Virus record (IMG/VR): IMGVR_UViG_3300027741_000025
Span: 62,001-126,000 of that record
From: a virus
DNA length: 64,000 nucleotides
Direction: 5' to 3' (one strand)
Of the stretch, positions 1 through 9,184 are shown piece by piece. A model generated the notes under the pieces. That model worked only from the letters and a program-made list of their open reading frames with translations, was not told where the DNA came from and ran no database searches. Numbering within the stretch: position 1 is the stretch's first letter; every line of letters starts with the position of its first letter. Position numbers and translations under genes: made by a program.

Positions 1-13
1 TAGATTGCATCAT
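1..13 (-). CDS. 5' end of a leftward gene (partial, unknown)
   Basis: On the complementary strand an ATG at 13 (a second follows at 10) is preceded at about 20-26 by AGAGGAT, a good Shine-Dalgarno site with 6-7 nt spacing. It lies 31 bp after the stop of the tape-measure-like gene and is probably co-transcribed with it. Only four codons are inside the window, so the product cannot be named. Confidence 0.45.
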
Positions 14-44
14 GATTGATCCTCTTTAATAGTTTAGTATATTA

Positions 45-3000
45 TTATACATTAGCTATGTTTGTTATTCCCTTACTTGCAGTCTGATTAAAGCTGCCGG
101 TAGACCACTTATAATACCTAGGAGGACTAGTCACCACAGAATTTGTAAGGGTGGAGCCACCCGCCTGACCTCCGCCGCCACTGCTAGAGGATGGTTGCAT
201 GAGCGCCACCATATCTGTTAGCAATCCAACCATCTCTGTTAACTTCTCAACTTGTGTTTGACTGCTTCCAGCTATGGTTCCTAACTCTGGACCTCCTACG
301 CTTGATACTGATGGTTCTTTTGTCACTTGATCTCTTTGAACTCTTTCGTGCATTGATGCTGATGTTGCTGTTTGTGCTGAAGTAGATTTAGTAGCACTTG
401 CCGCTGATAAACTGTCATTTAAAAGCGTCCCAGCTTTACTTCCGAGCCAACTGGCTCCATCTAATACTTTTTGACCCGCCCACAAAGCTCCCTTTCCTAC
501 CGTTTTCCAACCATCGATATATTTTTGCCCCAGCCACAGAGCGCCTTCGCCAACAGTCTTTCCTACCGCTTTCCAACCATCGATATATTTTTGCCCCAGC
601 CACAGAGCGCCCTCGCCAATAGTCTTTGCCCCATCCCATAGTTTTGATCCTAAATTTTTTGTGCCTTCCCACAATGTTGATCCAAGATTTTTTGCACCAT
701 CCCAAGCACTACTTGCTATCGACTTTGCTCCTTCCCATGCGCTGCCCGCTAGTTTTCCTGCACCACTTATTAGTCCGTCTCCAAAAAAGTCAATTCCTGC
801 TGATAGTACAGGTCCTATAAACGGAATCGCCCCAGCCAGTCCGCTTGCCAGTTCTTTTACTGCTCCTCCAACATTTCCTTGAACCAATGCCGACAATGCA
901 AACCCGGCGCCAGCCAAAGCGCCTATTCCAGGTAATTTCTTTAATAAACTTTTACCTACTCCTCCTAATCCTGCCTTGGCTATAAAACCGCCAGCCTTAC
1001 CAAACATACTTCCCATTAAACCGCCACTTTTACTAAATAGCCCCCCAGCTTTTGCAGCAACTCCCCCTGCTTTACCAAACAAACTACCTAACAAACCACC
1101 GCCTTTGCTTAACAATCCTCCGGCTTTTGTAGCAACTCCTCCTGCTTTACCAAACATACTCCCTAACAAACCTCCAGCCTTAGAGACAGCAGGATTTTTT
1201 GAAGCCTTTCCCCAAAGATTTCCCATCAATCCTTTGCCTTTTTCCATAACACCTGCTGCGCGAGCTTTTGCTTTACCGAATAACCTTCCCATTAATCCGT
1301 CAGATTTTCCGGCAATCTCTGCCGCAGCTCCAAGAGGAGAATCTGATATTGCTTCTGTAAGACCGCTGCAACAGCATCCGCTGCCTGATTCTGCCGCTTC
1401 TCCTCCTCCACCTCCAAAAAAAGATCCCAACATAGATTTACCAGCCCCAGCAACAGAAGATAATAATCTCTTGCCTTTTCCTAACAATCCTTTTCCCTTA
1501 CCCAGAACGCCAGCACCCGCACTCAACGCACTTGAACCTGCGCCTAAAATACTTTTGCCTGCTCCGCTATTTTTCATGCCACCAAAACCAGCCAAAACAG
1601 ATTTAAAAAATCCTTGTTGTGAATTTTTTGCTCCGCTAAAACCTTTCACAAAGCCAGAAAATAAGCTCTTGGAATAACCAGCTATTTCTGAAAAACCTGT
1701 TTTCATAGTTCCTGATATTAACGACACAATTGATCCTATTCCTTTCATTATCCCAAATGGTAATTTTGCAAAAAAGAATATTATTTTTGTGACAAGGTCT
1801 GGAACTATACTGTGTCCTACAAGTATGTCGTAAAGCCATCTAAATGGAGCTAATATACTATTAGCCAAATTGTTTGCCCAAGTTATAATTCCATTAAAGA
1901 TGCCTGTAAAGATACCTGTAAAGCTTGTGATAAAAGATCTATATAAACCTTGTCCTATTTTGAATATATCAAAAGTTGCTATTCCCTGTAATACTTCTGC
2001 TATACCCATTCCAAAATTATAAAACATCTCAATAAAAGGAGATATCAAATAAGAAACTATACTAAAGGCTGTGCCTACTACACGAATAGCGTAAGCCAAA
2101 GGTTCTATTACAACACTTATTAATCCCCCTATTAATCTTCCAACTGTTCTTAAAACAAATCTTATCACTTTGCCTAATGATCCAACTATATCTGCAGTCA
2201 TTTTAAATAAACTGCCTGTTTCACTTAGGGATGATTTGAAATCAAAAAATGGATCAAGTATTGCAAAAACAACGTCTCCTATTGCACTAAAAAGTGATCC
2301 AAATGGTTCAAAAATATAATATATCATTTCACCAATTCCCATTATCGTATCGCTGATGGTTGTAACAACTCCCCAAATTGCTCCCCCTATCACATCTATT
2401 ATGCCCATAACGATTGACAGTAAAGGAATAACTCTATTAAAGTGAGCAAGAGCTTTCGTGATAGATCCAGCAGCACCAAGCCAATGATCAAATATTCCAA
2501 ATGTTATTGTGTTTAAAAATCCTGTGACAAATCCAGCACCTTTAGCTGCATAAAATTCAGCAGTAGTTACTTCTTCCATGCTTTTCCCAAAAATCTCCGC
2601 AGCTTTTTCTCCACTTCTTACACTTTGAATTAACCCTCCAACTGTTCCTGCAACTACGGCAGCAGCAACACCAATACTTGCAAGAGAAACATTCATGCTT
2701 GATGCAAAAGATGTTATTGATTGCCCAACACTTGAATTCATGAATGTTCTGAAATTTCCCCCGAGAGTTTCCAAGGAATTTTGAAATGCTCCATAATCAA
2801 CAACTGCACCGTAAGCAAAGCCAGCAAACCGACCACCAACATCAGCCAAGGTTGTCAGAATTCCTAAAGACCTACCAAACACACTACTTAACATAGAGCT
2901 AATAGCACCTTGAGTTGTTCCTCTTAAAGTTTCGTTTAATGTAATCATACTCTGATTAAGCTCAGTGGTAACATCAAGCTGAGTCTTTTGACCAACACCA

Positions 3001-4916
3001 GCCTCTGCATTAGCCTTGTTTATTTGGCTGACCATTTCTCTATATGCTTCTGGGTCATTTAAAGCTTTGCCTATGTCTTTTTCACTTATTTGTAATTGTT
3101 TTTTACCAGCCTTCTTTAAGTTTTCATTTATCCCTGCAACAGATGCCTTCATTGCTTCTTTCATTGCGACTTTTGAATCTGTTGTTTTTATTCCCATTGC
3201 GTTTAAATCATCTGCCAATTCACCCATTTTTAAATTAGAAAAAGCCTCGCCCATGTTTTTCGCACCCTTTGAGGCTGCATCTAATTTTGTTAAAGCTTCA
3301 AGAGCAGTGTTTGTTTTTAAGCTTCTTTCTTGTTCAAGAAGATTTGCCTTTTCCTCAAGAGTCAATGTCTTTTCTCTATCTTTATTTATTTTAGTTAACT
3401 TATCTCCTAAGGATGCTCCTTGTTCGTTGTAACTATCAATTAAACCTAATACTTCACCCGCACTCTTCTTGATAGGAGATAGTTGCAGTCTTGTGTTTAA
3501 TTCTTGTTTTTCGTAGTCGCTTAATTTTTCAAAATCTTCCCTAGTTCTGACCATTCCTCCGGAGAACTCGGCAAGCAGATCTCCCATGCCTGTTGCCATT
3601 TGTTTGATTCCCTTTTTTGTATTCATTAAAGTTGCATCATAAATCTTTGTCATATCTCCACCAGCAGCTCTGGACAGAATAAGTTTCATTCCTGCGTCTG
3701 CTTGCATAAAACCTGCCATGCCCTTAGAAAGAGTGGCTGTTATTTCTTGACCCGCTTCTGAAACTCCAAACTTTTTGAAACTTGCCATTAATCCAACAAC
3801 ATTACTCGCAGCCTCAGCATTCAGACTGCCAGCGTTGCGCATGTTTTTTATTATGTCTTCACTGGATCTAACAGCATCTGCTAAATTCTCTCCCGTTACA
3901 CCAGTATTTCTTGCAACCTCTTGTATTCCTCTGCCGAACTCTGACATTTCATTGTTGCTCATTTTCATTTGCAACGACATATTTAAGAAGGTGTCGCCCA
4001 AAGCTCCTGCTTCCACACCTATCATTTTTTCAGTATTGAGCTGCTTCTTTGTTATAGCTTCAGAAAGCTTTTTATCTTTTAATCCTTTTCTATAATTAGA
4101 AAGATATGCTTTTGAATAAGTTGTTCTATCAAACCCTGTTTCAGATGCTGCCTTGCCTATGTCTTCAAATGCTCTTTGCAAACCTCTTGATTCTTTTGTG
4201 ATACCGGCAACTTCAAAAGCTGCCTGTCTGGCGTCAATAGTAAATTTCCTCTCCTCTGCAAACAAATCTTTAAAAACAGTGTCTGTTCCTCTAAATCCAA
4301 ATAATGTTTGCTGTAGATCAGCAGCACTATTACCAAGATCTTGCATCAATCTAAGAGGGATGAAACTATCTCTTATTTCTTTCATTCGTTTTTCTGTTGC
4401 TTCAAGTCTCTCTGCTTCTGCTGCTTCCGGGGATGAATCCCTCTTATTCTCATATTTCTCAAGCTCCCCAACCAGATTCTTTATTTCAAGCTCTAAGTCT
4501 GCTAGTCCTGTGCCACTTGTCATGGCAATTCTCAGAGCTTTTGTTTCCAGCCAATTAAGTCTTGCTATTTTTTCCAAATAAACATCATGGGTGTATATGC
4601 TTCCTTTTTTAAGACCATGCTCAGCCATTTTGAGCATCATCTTTTCAGATTTTATAGAAGTTGGGTTTTTTAAAGTAGGTTTGTCACCACTTTTACCTTT
4701 AAAGTTTTTTACAAAGTCTTTGAGAAGCTTCACCATATTATCAAACTTTTTTGACATCTCTGGTGGCATGGCGCTTTGGCTTGGTTCACTACCTGCCGTT
4801 TTGTTGAAAGGTACCGCTTTTCCAACATTTCCTTTTGCTAAGGATGCAACGGTTCCCCTGAGTTCCTGGGAATTCATGCCGCCGCCAACATCTCGTCCTA
4901 TATTGTCTATTGCCAT
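45..4916 (-). CDS. Tape-measure-like tail protein
   Basis: At 1,623 aa this is the longest protein in the window. Residues 1-700 are mostly helical and charged. Residues about 730-1100 hold repeated hydrophobic, Gly/Ile-rich membrane-like segments. Residues about 1240-1310 repeat a KAGGLLGSMFGKAGG-type unit, and 1395-1500 carry Trp-rich amphipathic repeats (GALWLGQKYIDGWK twice). A Cys triplet sits near 1180 and a Ser/Gly-rich stretch near 1575. Length, helical N-terminus and hydrophobic middle fit a tape measure, which sets tail length and enters the host envelope at DNA injection. Leftward genes on both sides are probably structural too. The ATG at 4916 has no clear Shine-Dalgarno; a TATATATT box lies seven bases upstream. 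No lytic domain was recognised. The name rests on architecture, not on a motif. Confidence 0.75.
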   Translation of the reverse strand: MAIDNIGRDVGGGMNSQELRGTVASLAKGNVGKAVPFNKTAGSEPSQSAMPPEMSKKFDNMVKLLKDFVKNFKGKSGDKPTLKNPTSIKSEKMMLKMAEHGLKKGSIYTHDVYLEKIARLNWLETKALRIAMTSGTGLADLELEIKNLVGELEKYENKRDSSPEAAEAERLEATEKRMKEIRDSFIPLRLMQDLGNSAADLQQTLFGFRGTDTVFKDLFAEERKFTIDARQAAFEVAGITKESRGLQRAFEDIGKAASETGFDRTTYSKAYLSNYRKGLKDKKLSEAITKKQLNTEKMIGVEAGALGDTFLNMSLQMKMSNNEMSEFGRGIQEVARNTGVTGENLADAVRSSEDIIKNMRNAGSLNAEAASNVVGLMASFKKFGVSEAGQEITATLSKGMAGFMQADAGMKLILSRAAGGDMTKIYDATLMNTKKGIKQMATGMGDLLAEFSGGMVRTREDFEKLSDYEKQELNTRLQLSPIKKSAGEVLGLIDSYNEQGASLGDKLTKINKDREKTLTLEEKANLLEQERSLKTNTALEALTKLDAASKGAKNMGEAFSNLKMGELADDLNAMGIKTTDSKVAMKEAMKASVAGINENLKKAGKKQLQISEKDIGKALNDPEAYREMVSQINKANAEAGVGQKTQLDVTTELNQSMITLNETLRGTTQGAISSMLSSVFGRSLGILTTLADVGGRFAGFAYGAVVDYGAFQNSLETLGGNFRTFMNSSVGQSITSFASSMNVSLASIGVAAAVVAGTVGGLIQSVRSGEKAAEIFGKSMEEVTTAEFYAAKGAGFVTGFLNTITFGIFDHWLGAAGSITKALAHFNRVIPLLSIVMGIIDVIGGAIWGVVTTISDTIMGIGEMIYYIFEPFGSLFSAIGDVVFAILDPFFDFKSSLSETGSLFKMTADIVGSLGKVIRFVLRTVGRLIGGLISVVIEPLAYAIRVVGTAFSIVSYLISPFIEMFYNFGMGIAEVLQGIATFDIFKIGQGLYRSFITSFTGIFTGIFNGIITWANNLANSILAPFRWLYDILVGHSIVPDLVTKIIFFFAKLPFGIMKGIGSIVSLISGTMKTGFSEIAGYSKSLFSGFVKGFSGAKNSQQGFFKSVLAGFGGMKNSGAGKSILGAGSSALSAGAGVLGKGKGLLGKGKRLLSSVAGAGKSMLGSFFGGGGGEAAESGSGCCCSGLTEAISDSPLGAAAEIAGKSDGLMGRLFGKAKARAAGVMEKGKGLMGNLWGKASKNPAVSKAGGLLGSMFGKAGGVATKAGGLLSKGGGLLGSLFGKAGGVAAKAGGLFSKSGGLMGSMFGKAGGFIAKAGLGGVGKSLLKKLPGIGALAGAGFALSALVQGNVGGAVKELASGLAGAIPFIGPVLSAGIDFFGDGLISGAGKLAGSAWEGAKSIASSAWDGAKNLGSTLWEGTKNLGSKLWDGAKTIGEGALWLGQKYIDGWKAVGKTVGEGALWLGQKYIDGWKTVGKGALWAGQKVLDGASWLGSKAGTLLNDSLSAASATKSTSAQTATSASMHERVQRDQVTKEPSVSSVGGPELGTIAGSSQTQVEKLTEMVGLLTDMVALMQPSSSSGGGGQAGGSTLTNSVVTSPPRYYKWSTGSFNQTASKGITNIANV
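493..624 (-). repeat. 66-bp tandem direct repeat in the tape-measure gene
   Basis: Two near-identical 66-bp units start at 493 and 559 and differ at only a few bases. Each encodes 22 residues of the Trp-rich helix (GALWLGQKYIDGWK plus a VGK linker). Because the period is a multiple of three, gain or loss of a unit keeps the frame. Confidence 0.85.
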
Positions 4917-4931
4917 GGTTTAAAATATATA
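4917..4931 (-). promoter_or_regulatory. TATATATT box upstream of the tape-measure gene
   Basis: Reading leftward, TATATATT occupies 4931-4924, followed by TTTAAACC-type sequence and the ATG at 4916. Its position fits a -10 or late-type box, with transcription starting about three bases before the ATG. Confidence 0.45.
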
Positions 4932-5036
4932 TCTGAGAATTTTCTTTTTCAAAGAATATATAGTGTCTTTTTCTAAAATAGTGTTTGCTAAAATTGAAGT
5001 TTCTCAACAGAAGTTTCTTCGTGGTACGCTTTTGTG

Positions 5037-5065
5037 TTGACAACAGAAACCCATCCGCATAGAGT
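5037..5065 (+). promoter_or_regulatory. Sigma70-like promoter ending at a start codon
   Basis: TTGACA at 5037-5042 is a perfect -35. After a 17-bp spacer comes TAGAGT at 5060-5065, 4 of 6 matches to the -10 consensus. The expected transcription start, seven bases on, is the A of the ATG at 5072. The downstream gene has no Shine-Dalgarno site, so its mRNA may be leaderless. Confidence 0.5.
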
Positions 5066-5071
5066 TCAGAT

Positions 5072-5644
5072 ATGTTCAACGATACAAAAGACCCCCCAGA
5101 TTATCCTTCTTTTCATAAAAAAAATATTTCTAAGAAAACTTCTGTAGAAAAACCGCTGGAGCCTCCAGAAATAGAAGAGAATACAGAAGACAAATTCGAT
5201 TATCCCTTCACTTGTCTATCTTGGCATTCCGGCAAAGATTACTATCCAGAATTGGACTCAGCAATAGAGTTCTACAATCAAAAAAGATACAAAACAGCTT
5301 TGGATCTTTTTGAAACTCGTCCAGCAGATCCAGCCCGAGGACTCAAAAATCTCGTTTGTACCTTTCGCGGACCAATTGGTTGGCTGCTTATGGCAAACAC
5401 CAAGGCTGCTAAGAATGAATTCTTGAACTTTTGCATAGCAAGTTGCCATTACCAACTGGGCTCTTATGCAAAAGCGTTGGATTCTTTGAAAAAAGATGCC
5501 AGCGAAAGAGCTTCTTATCTAAGGGCTTGGTGCCAATACAAGTTAAACAAGCATGATGAAGCAAAAGAAACTTTCAGAAAAGTCTTCTATTCAAACCCAA
5601 GGTTCTTAAGCTATTCCAATCCATACGGGGAAGATTACGAGTGA
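5072..5644 (+). CDS. TPR-repeat protein of unknown role
   Basis: This 190-aa protein has a polar N-terminal tail (residues 1-60, rich in Pro, Lys and Glu). Helical pairs at about 65-180 match tetratricopeptide repeats: AIEFYNQKRYKTALDLFE, then SCHYQLGSYAKALDSLKK, then AWCQYKLNKHDEAKETFRK, with the alternating Ala, Tyr and Leu spacing of TPRs. Such repeats bind other proteins; the partner here is unknown. It is transcribed alone and rightward between two leftward blocks, from its own sigma70-like promoter, and ends head-to-head with the next leftward gene. Confidence 0.8.
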   Translation: MFNDTKDPPDYPSFHKKNISKKTSVEKPLEPPEIEENTEDKFDYPFTCLSWHSGKDYYPELDSAIEFYNQKRYKTALDLFETRPADPARGLKNLVCTFRGPIGWLLMANTKAAKNEFLNFCIASCHYQLGSYAKALDSLKKDASERASYLRAWCQYKLNKHDEAKETFRKVFYSNPRFLSYSNPYGEDYE

Positions 5645-6094
5645 TCACTTGATTATTTGATTTGTGATCTTTGCAAGCTGTTCGTTGACGGTTTTTCTTA
5701 TCGCTTCTACTTCATTTGGAGAAACAGCTCTTACACTGCCCATCAAATTCAATATAAAATCGCAGTCAAGCTGTTTTAATCTTCTTATTCCACTTCTTTT
5801 ATACTGTCTAAAGGATGACACAAGATATTTGTCTCCTTTTATTGTTCTATAACTGAAATTAGGATTGTTGCAGTTTGCTTTCAACAAATTTCTTATATAT
5901 GGAAATGTAAGATAATGTATATTCAATCCTCTTATATACAATTGATTCACATCTGTTACTATTACATTTGGAAGCGGATCATGCCCGGCTTTATGAAACA
6001 TATAGTTGAATGAAACTAGGCTTCCTTTTTTTACATTTTGTAAAAAAGTATCATTCTTTTGAGGAATATTTTTGAATACAAGGTTGAGATCCAT
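5645..6094 (-). CDS. Conserved-looking phage protein, unknown function
   Basis: The product is about 149 aa if the ATG at 6094 is used; a TTG at 6100 would add two residues. The sequence is basic and aromatic-rich in the middle (RGLNIHYLTFPYIRNLL, then an SSFRQYKRSGIRRLKQ stretch) and ends in a helix. There is no catalytic motif, signal peptide or membrane segment. The upstream gene stops two bases before the ATG, so the two are probably translationally coupled. Its place in the tape-measure-side block suggests a virion or assembly role, which is inference only. Confidence 0.75.
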   Translation of the reverse strand: MDLNLVFKNIPQKNDTFLQNVKKGSLVSFNYMFHKAGHDPLPNVIVTDVNQLYIRGLNIHYLTFPYIRNLLKANCNNPNFSYRTIKGDKYLVSSFRQYKRSGIRRLKQLDCDFILNLMGSVRAVSPNEVEAIRKTVNEQLAKITNQIIK

Positions 6095-6096
6095 AA

Positions 6097-6573
6097 TCAA
6101 AACTTAGAGTAAACACTGGAGCTATAATCGGTACCACTTGATCTGACCATCAGATTTTTATCGTTGCCTTTTTCTATTTTGTTTTGAGCGTCTGAGCTCA
6201 TTTTGAAAAACCTCTTGATTTCTTCGACAAGAGTATCTGCAACTTTCCCCCCAGCCTTTTCTTCATCTGCACCTTTTTCTGACATAAAAGTGTTGAATAT
6301 ATTTTCAAAATCTAAAAGATACGCTTTTCCATATGGATGTGTGTCTATTCTGTTTTGAATTTTGAAGGCTATGTTCCTTCCTATCGAATATATTCTTATT
6401 CCTTCAAAGTCACACTCTGGATCTGTTGAATAAACAAACAAAAACGGATCATCAACATCCAAAAATATTTTGTTTTGGATCTTGCTCAGCTTTAAAATAT
6501 GGTGAATTATTTTAAGCTTTCTTTTTGCTCCAAGTGCATTTCTGTTTACATAGTCAAAAAATTTGTGTCTCAT
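6097..6573 (-). CDS. Unknown phage protein in the structural block
   Basis: This 158-aa product is not recognised. It starts with a basic helix, has a beta-rich middle (KIFLDVDDPFLFVYS, DFEGIRIYSIGRN) and ends in a charged helix with a Ser/Thr-rich tail. It begins four bases after the preceding gene and runs into the next, so it sits in a tight leftward operon. No membrane segment or signal peptide is visible. Confidence 0.75.
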   Translation of the reverse strand: MRHKFFDYVNRNALGAKRKLKIIHHILKLSKIQNKIFLDVDDPFLFVYSTDPECDFEGIRIYSIGRNIAFKIQNRIDTHPYGKAYLLDFENIFNTFMSEKGADEEKAGGKVADTLVEEIKRFFKMSSDAQNKIEKGNDKNLMVRSSGTDYSSSVYSKF

Positions 6574-6577
6574 ATAA

Positions 6578-6934
6578 TTACATATTTAATGGTTTCGCCA
6601 TTCTTCCACCCACCGATGTAGTTGCTCCTGCAAGTGTGTTTATTAGCTCCCCAAATAATTGCATGGCTTCTGGATTTTTCTTAAGATGAGCAAACAAAGG
6701 CGTATACATGCCTCTGGTATCTTTGTTTATTCTCTCTATGTTTAGTAGAGCTTTACGCACCTCTTCTTTACCAAATGAGTGGGGGTTGAGCGATTCGTCA
6801 GATCCTGGCTTAACACTTCCGGTGTTACTGGCTCCATATCCTGCCAATTTAAGTCCCGAATCATTGGAGGGCTTTGCTCCCATTACTGGATTAACATCCG
6901 CTTCCATTATTCTATATAATTTACTGAATTCCAT
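6578..6934 (-). CDS. Small unknown protein with a capsid-targeting-like N-terminus
   Basis: This 118-aa protein begins MEFSKLYRIMEADVNPV, which resembles the short N-terminal helix ending in Glu shared by several proteins in this window. The middle is Gly/Ser-rich and flexible and the C-terminal half is helical. AAAGGT lies about 8 nt before the ATG and supports this start. The function is unknown. The N-terminus and flexible linker would suit a protein packaged in the capsid, which is inference. Confidence 0.7.
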   Translation of the reverse strand: MEFSKLYRIMEADVNPVMGAKPSNDSGLKLAGYGASNTGSVKPGSDESLNPHSFGKEEVRKALLNIERINKDTRGMYTPLFAHLKKNPEAMQLFGELINTLAGATTSVGGRMAKPLNM

Positions 6935-6959
6935 AACTTAACCTTTCTTATAATTATAT

Positions 6960-8282
6960 TTAGCAAGTTCTGAGTAAAATTTCTTGTGCCGATGGAACAC
7001 ATCTCTGTAATACCAATAAATCACTGGGATTGCCGTTGTAAGGCGTTTCTTTTACAACAACACCAGGAAAGCTTCCAGCAGCTTCTTTTATGGTTTTCAT
7101 TTGAGCTGTTAAGAATAGCATTCCATCTATTCTTTCCAAAAAGTCGCTTTCTCCCTTTTTGGGAAATCCGTTTTCGTCAACCTCACCAGTTTCATAAAGA
7201 TACTTGACTTTAAGATCAACAAATGGAACTAAGTTTCCATCATCATCTATCATGGCTTCACTGTTGTCTGATTGAATGATTCTTACGCTAAGTTTTCCCT
7301 CAGAATAAGCTGCATCCAAACAACTAGCCAAATCCAAGCCCAAGGAGTATACTGTTCCGTCATTTCCAACAACGTTTATTAAAAAGCTTCTCTGCTTGAA
7401 ATAGTCAGATATACTCTCCATTATAACTCTTCTTCTCAGAACATCTTTTTCCTCTGGGCTTCCATCTTGAAGTCTCTTGAGCTCGGGATCTTCTAGAAAC
7501 TTCTCTGGGTCATCTTCTCTTAAAGCCCATTTTCCAAGATCAATTCTTCCCCATTTTTCATTGAATCTTGTTGATATTTTTATTGAGTATTTTCTTTCGT
7601 TGTAAATAAGATCTTCGCTGTTTGATCCATTGCCAACTTGAACAGCCCCCAGTAAAGCAGCCATATACTTTCTGTGAAGATCACCCTTCATTCCAAGAGT
7701 GCCCTTCAATTTTATGAAAACACTACTGAGTTCACTCATTGGTTGAAGAGCTGTGAAAACATGTTTTGTTAAAGATACCGAAGGATTGTTTTGATCCAAT
7801 TCTTGTCTGATTAGCCTTCGTATCTCTTTATTAGCTTTCTCAATATTGGAATTTTGCCTAAGAAATAAAATCTGTAGATTATCCTCTACAAACTTTCTTG
7901 GATAAGAGTCTAGCTCTGAATCTCTTATTCCATGAATACTATCCAAGAGTGTTTTAGTATCACCTTTTGCGCTATTTTTAAAATACTCCATCTTCCATGT
8001 TTCAAAATTTTCTTCTGGCTTGTTTTCTTCCTCAGGCATATCAGGAGTGACAGGTTCTTTAACTTCTTGTTCTGGAGGTTGTTGAGCTTGAGGTTGTTGA
8101 GCTTGAGGTTGTTGAGCTTGAGGTTGTTGTTCTGTTTGTTGGGGATCTTGTGGCTGTTCTGCTGGATCTGCAGCGGGAACCTGCATTCCAGAAGAAGCAT
8201 TAGTTGCAGGTTGATTTGCTGCAACTTCACCTGGATCGCCAAGATCCTCATTTAACCAGTAATTCATTGTGTTAAATCTCAT
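6960..8282 (-). CDS. Unknown 440-aa protein with a Gln/Pro-rich linker
   Basis: The N-terminus (MRFNTMNYWLNEDLG) again resembles the Phe/Tyr-rich helix ending in Glu found elsewhere here. Residues about 20-90 are a low-complexity Pro/Gln/Ala/Glu linker with three exact QQPQA units. The rest is a folded alpha/beta region with no motif I recognise (for example KYSIKISTRFNEKWGRIDLG). An AGGAAGGT Shine-Dalgarno supports the ATG at 8282, which overlaps the end of the preceding gene by 11 bases. Probably structural or packaged, from context only. Confidence 0.75.
   Translation of the reverse strand: MRFNTMNYWLNEDLGDPGEVAANQPATNASSGMQVPAADPAEQPQDPQQTEQQPQAQQPQAQQPQAQQPPEQEVKEPVTPDMPEEENKPEENFETWKMEYFKNSAKGDTKTLLDSIHGIRDSELDSYPRKFVEDNLQILFLRQNSNIEKANKEIRRLIRQELDQNNPSVSLTKHVFTALQPMSELSSVFIKLKGTLGMKGDLHRKYMAALLGAVQVGNGSNSEDLIYNERKYSIKISTRFNEKWGRIDLGKWALREDDPEKFLEDPELKRLQDGSPEEKDVLRRRVIMESISDYFKQRSFLINVVGNDGTVYSLGLDLASCLDAAYSEGKLSVRIIQSDNSEAMIDDDGNLVPFVDLKVKYLYETGEVDENGFPKKGESDFLERIDGMLFLTAQMKTIKEAAGSFPGVVVKETPYNGNPSDLLVLQRCVPSAQEILLRTC
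8079..8135 (-). repeat. 15-bp tandem repeat encoding QQPQA
   Basis: TTGAGCTTGAGGTTG-type units occur three times in a row on the forward strand and encode the Gln/Pro linker of the 440-aa protein. The period is a multiple of three, so copy changes would stay in frame. Confidence 0.8.
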
Positions 8283-8757
8283 TTTGACCTTCCTCTTTTT
8301 TCTTATTTAGTGCCTCTAGAAATTGTCTTTTATTGTTCCCTGAATTAATATTTATTGTGTTATTTTGATTTGCTGCTAAGTATTTAGGGAAGGTATCTTT
8401 ATCTTTTAATTTAATTCTTGTCATTAAATCTGCTATTTTTGCCATTTTGTCAGAAGTATCATGCTTGAGCTTGAGTAAATTCACAAGAGCTTCTTTGCTT
8501 GCACTCGTAGAGTCTCCTTCGTTTATAACTAAATCAGCAAAGTTATTTATAAATTCATCTGTTTGTTTTCTATCTTGTCTTATGTTTTCGAGAACTTCCT
8601 GATAAACATCTACAAGTTGTTCATCACTTACTATGTTTGACAAACTATTCTCTGAGTCTTGCACGCTTAAAGAAGAAACATTCATGCTGGGGAGAACCTC
8701 GCCAGCTATAGCCAAATCTTCTTTTGCTTCATCTAAAATATTATCATTTTTACCCAT
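8272..8757 (-). CDS. Unknown acidic helical protein
   Basis: This 161-aa protein has an acidic, Ser-rich N-terminal half followed by helices (ALVNLLKLKHDTSDKMAKIADLMTRIKLKD) and a basic C-terminal tail. It is not recognised; small terminase or scaffolding-like proteins can look like this, but nothing specific supports either. It starts at an ATG six bases after a TATATA box with no Shine-Dalgarno, and its end overlaps the start of the next leftward gene, so it probably heads the leftward operon. Confidence 0.75.
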   Translation of the reverse strand: MGKNDNILDEAKEDLAIAGEVLPSMNVSSLSVQDSENSLSNIVSDEQLVDVYQEVLENIRQDRKQTDEFINNFADLVINEGDSTSASKEALVNLLKLKHDTSDKMAKIADLMTRIKLKDKDTFPKYLAANQNNTININSGNNKRQFLEALNKKKEEGQNEI

Positions 8758-8769
8758 ATACTCTATATA
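8758..8769 (-). promoter_or_regulatory. TATATA box abutting the start codon at 8757
   Basis: On the complementary strand TATATA occupies 8769-8764, then six bases (GAGTAT), then the ATG. The expected transcription start coincides with the A of the ATG, and no Shine-Dalgarno is present. Confidence 0.5.
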
Positions 8770-8787
8770 GCTTAATATTTATTATCT

Positions 8788-9129
8788 TTAGTCACCTTTT
8801 ATTATTCTAATTGAGTCTTCTTCAAAATGTTGTGTTGAAAATTCAAACAACTCACTTTCTTCCAATGCTATTATTTGATGTCTTGTTCCTCTTGGTATAT
8901 CAATTTTATCACCTGGATTTAATACTATATCTTTGGCTTCTTCCATGTTGTCCGTAGATCCAAGTTTCAATAAAATCCTTCCACTCTGTAGGTAGAATGT
9001 CTCCAATTTTAAAACATGGGTATGGTATGAGCATTTTTTATTTTTATTAAAATATAATATTTTCCCACAATACTCATTGTTGTTAACAATAATTTTTTCG
9101 TAACCCCAGCCCTTTTTTATAATTTCCAT
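8788..9129 (-). CDS. Cupin-domain protein (sugar isomerase type)
   Basis: The protein is 113 aa, the length of a single cupin. It opens with KKGWGYEKIIV, like the KPWGxE start of type-II mannose-6-phosphate isomerase cupins. It has the two metal-binding cupin motifs: YHTH with a downstream Glu (about residues 36-45) and PGDKIDIPRGTRHQI (about 72-87). Known family members isomerise or epimerise sugars or simply bind them. It precedes the glycosylation island and may serve nucleotide-sugar supply, but full-length enzymes are usually longer. A TAAAAT sequence lies six bases before the ATG. Confidence 0.8.
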   Translation of the reverse strand: MEIIKKGWGYEKIIVNNNEYCGKILYFNKNKKCSYHTHVLKLETFYLQSGRILLKLGSTDNMEEAKDIVLNPGDKIDIPRGTRHQIIALEESELFEFSTQHFEEDSIRIIKGD

Positions 9130-9184
9130 ATTATCATTTTAGTGTTTTTCTTTAAATTTTCAAACGAAAAATGTAAATATTAAT

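Noticed and set aside
976-1677. Pro-rich frame antisense to the tape-measure gene
   Set aside because: A shadow of the Gly/Lys repeat region; no ribosome site and low-complexity composition.
5643-5669. GATCAC...GTGATC inverted repeat at convergent gene ends as a terminator
   Set aside because: A six-base stem with a 15-base loop and no T tract is too weak to call.
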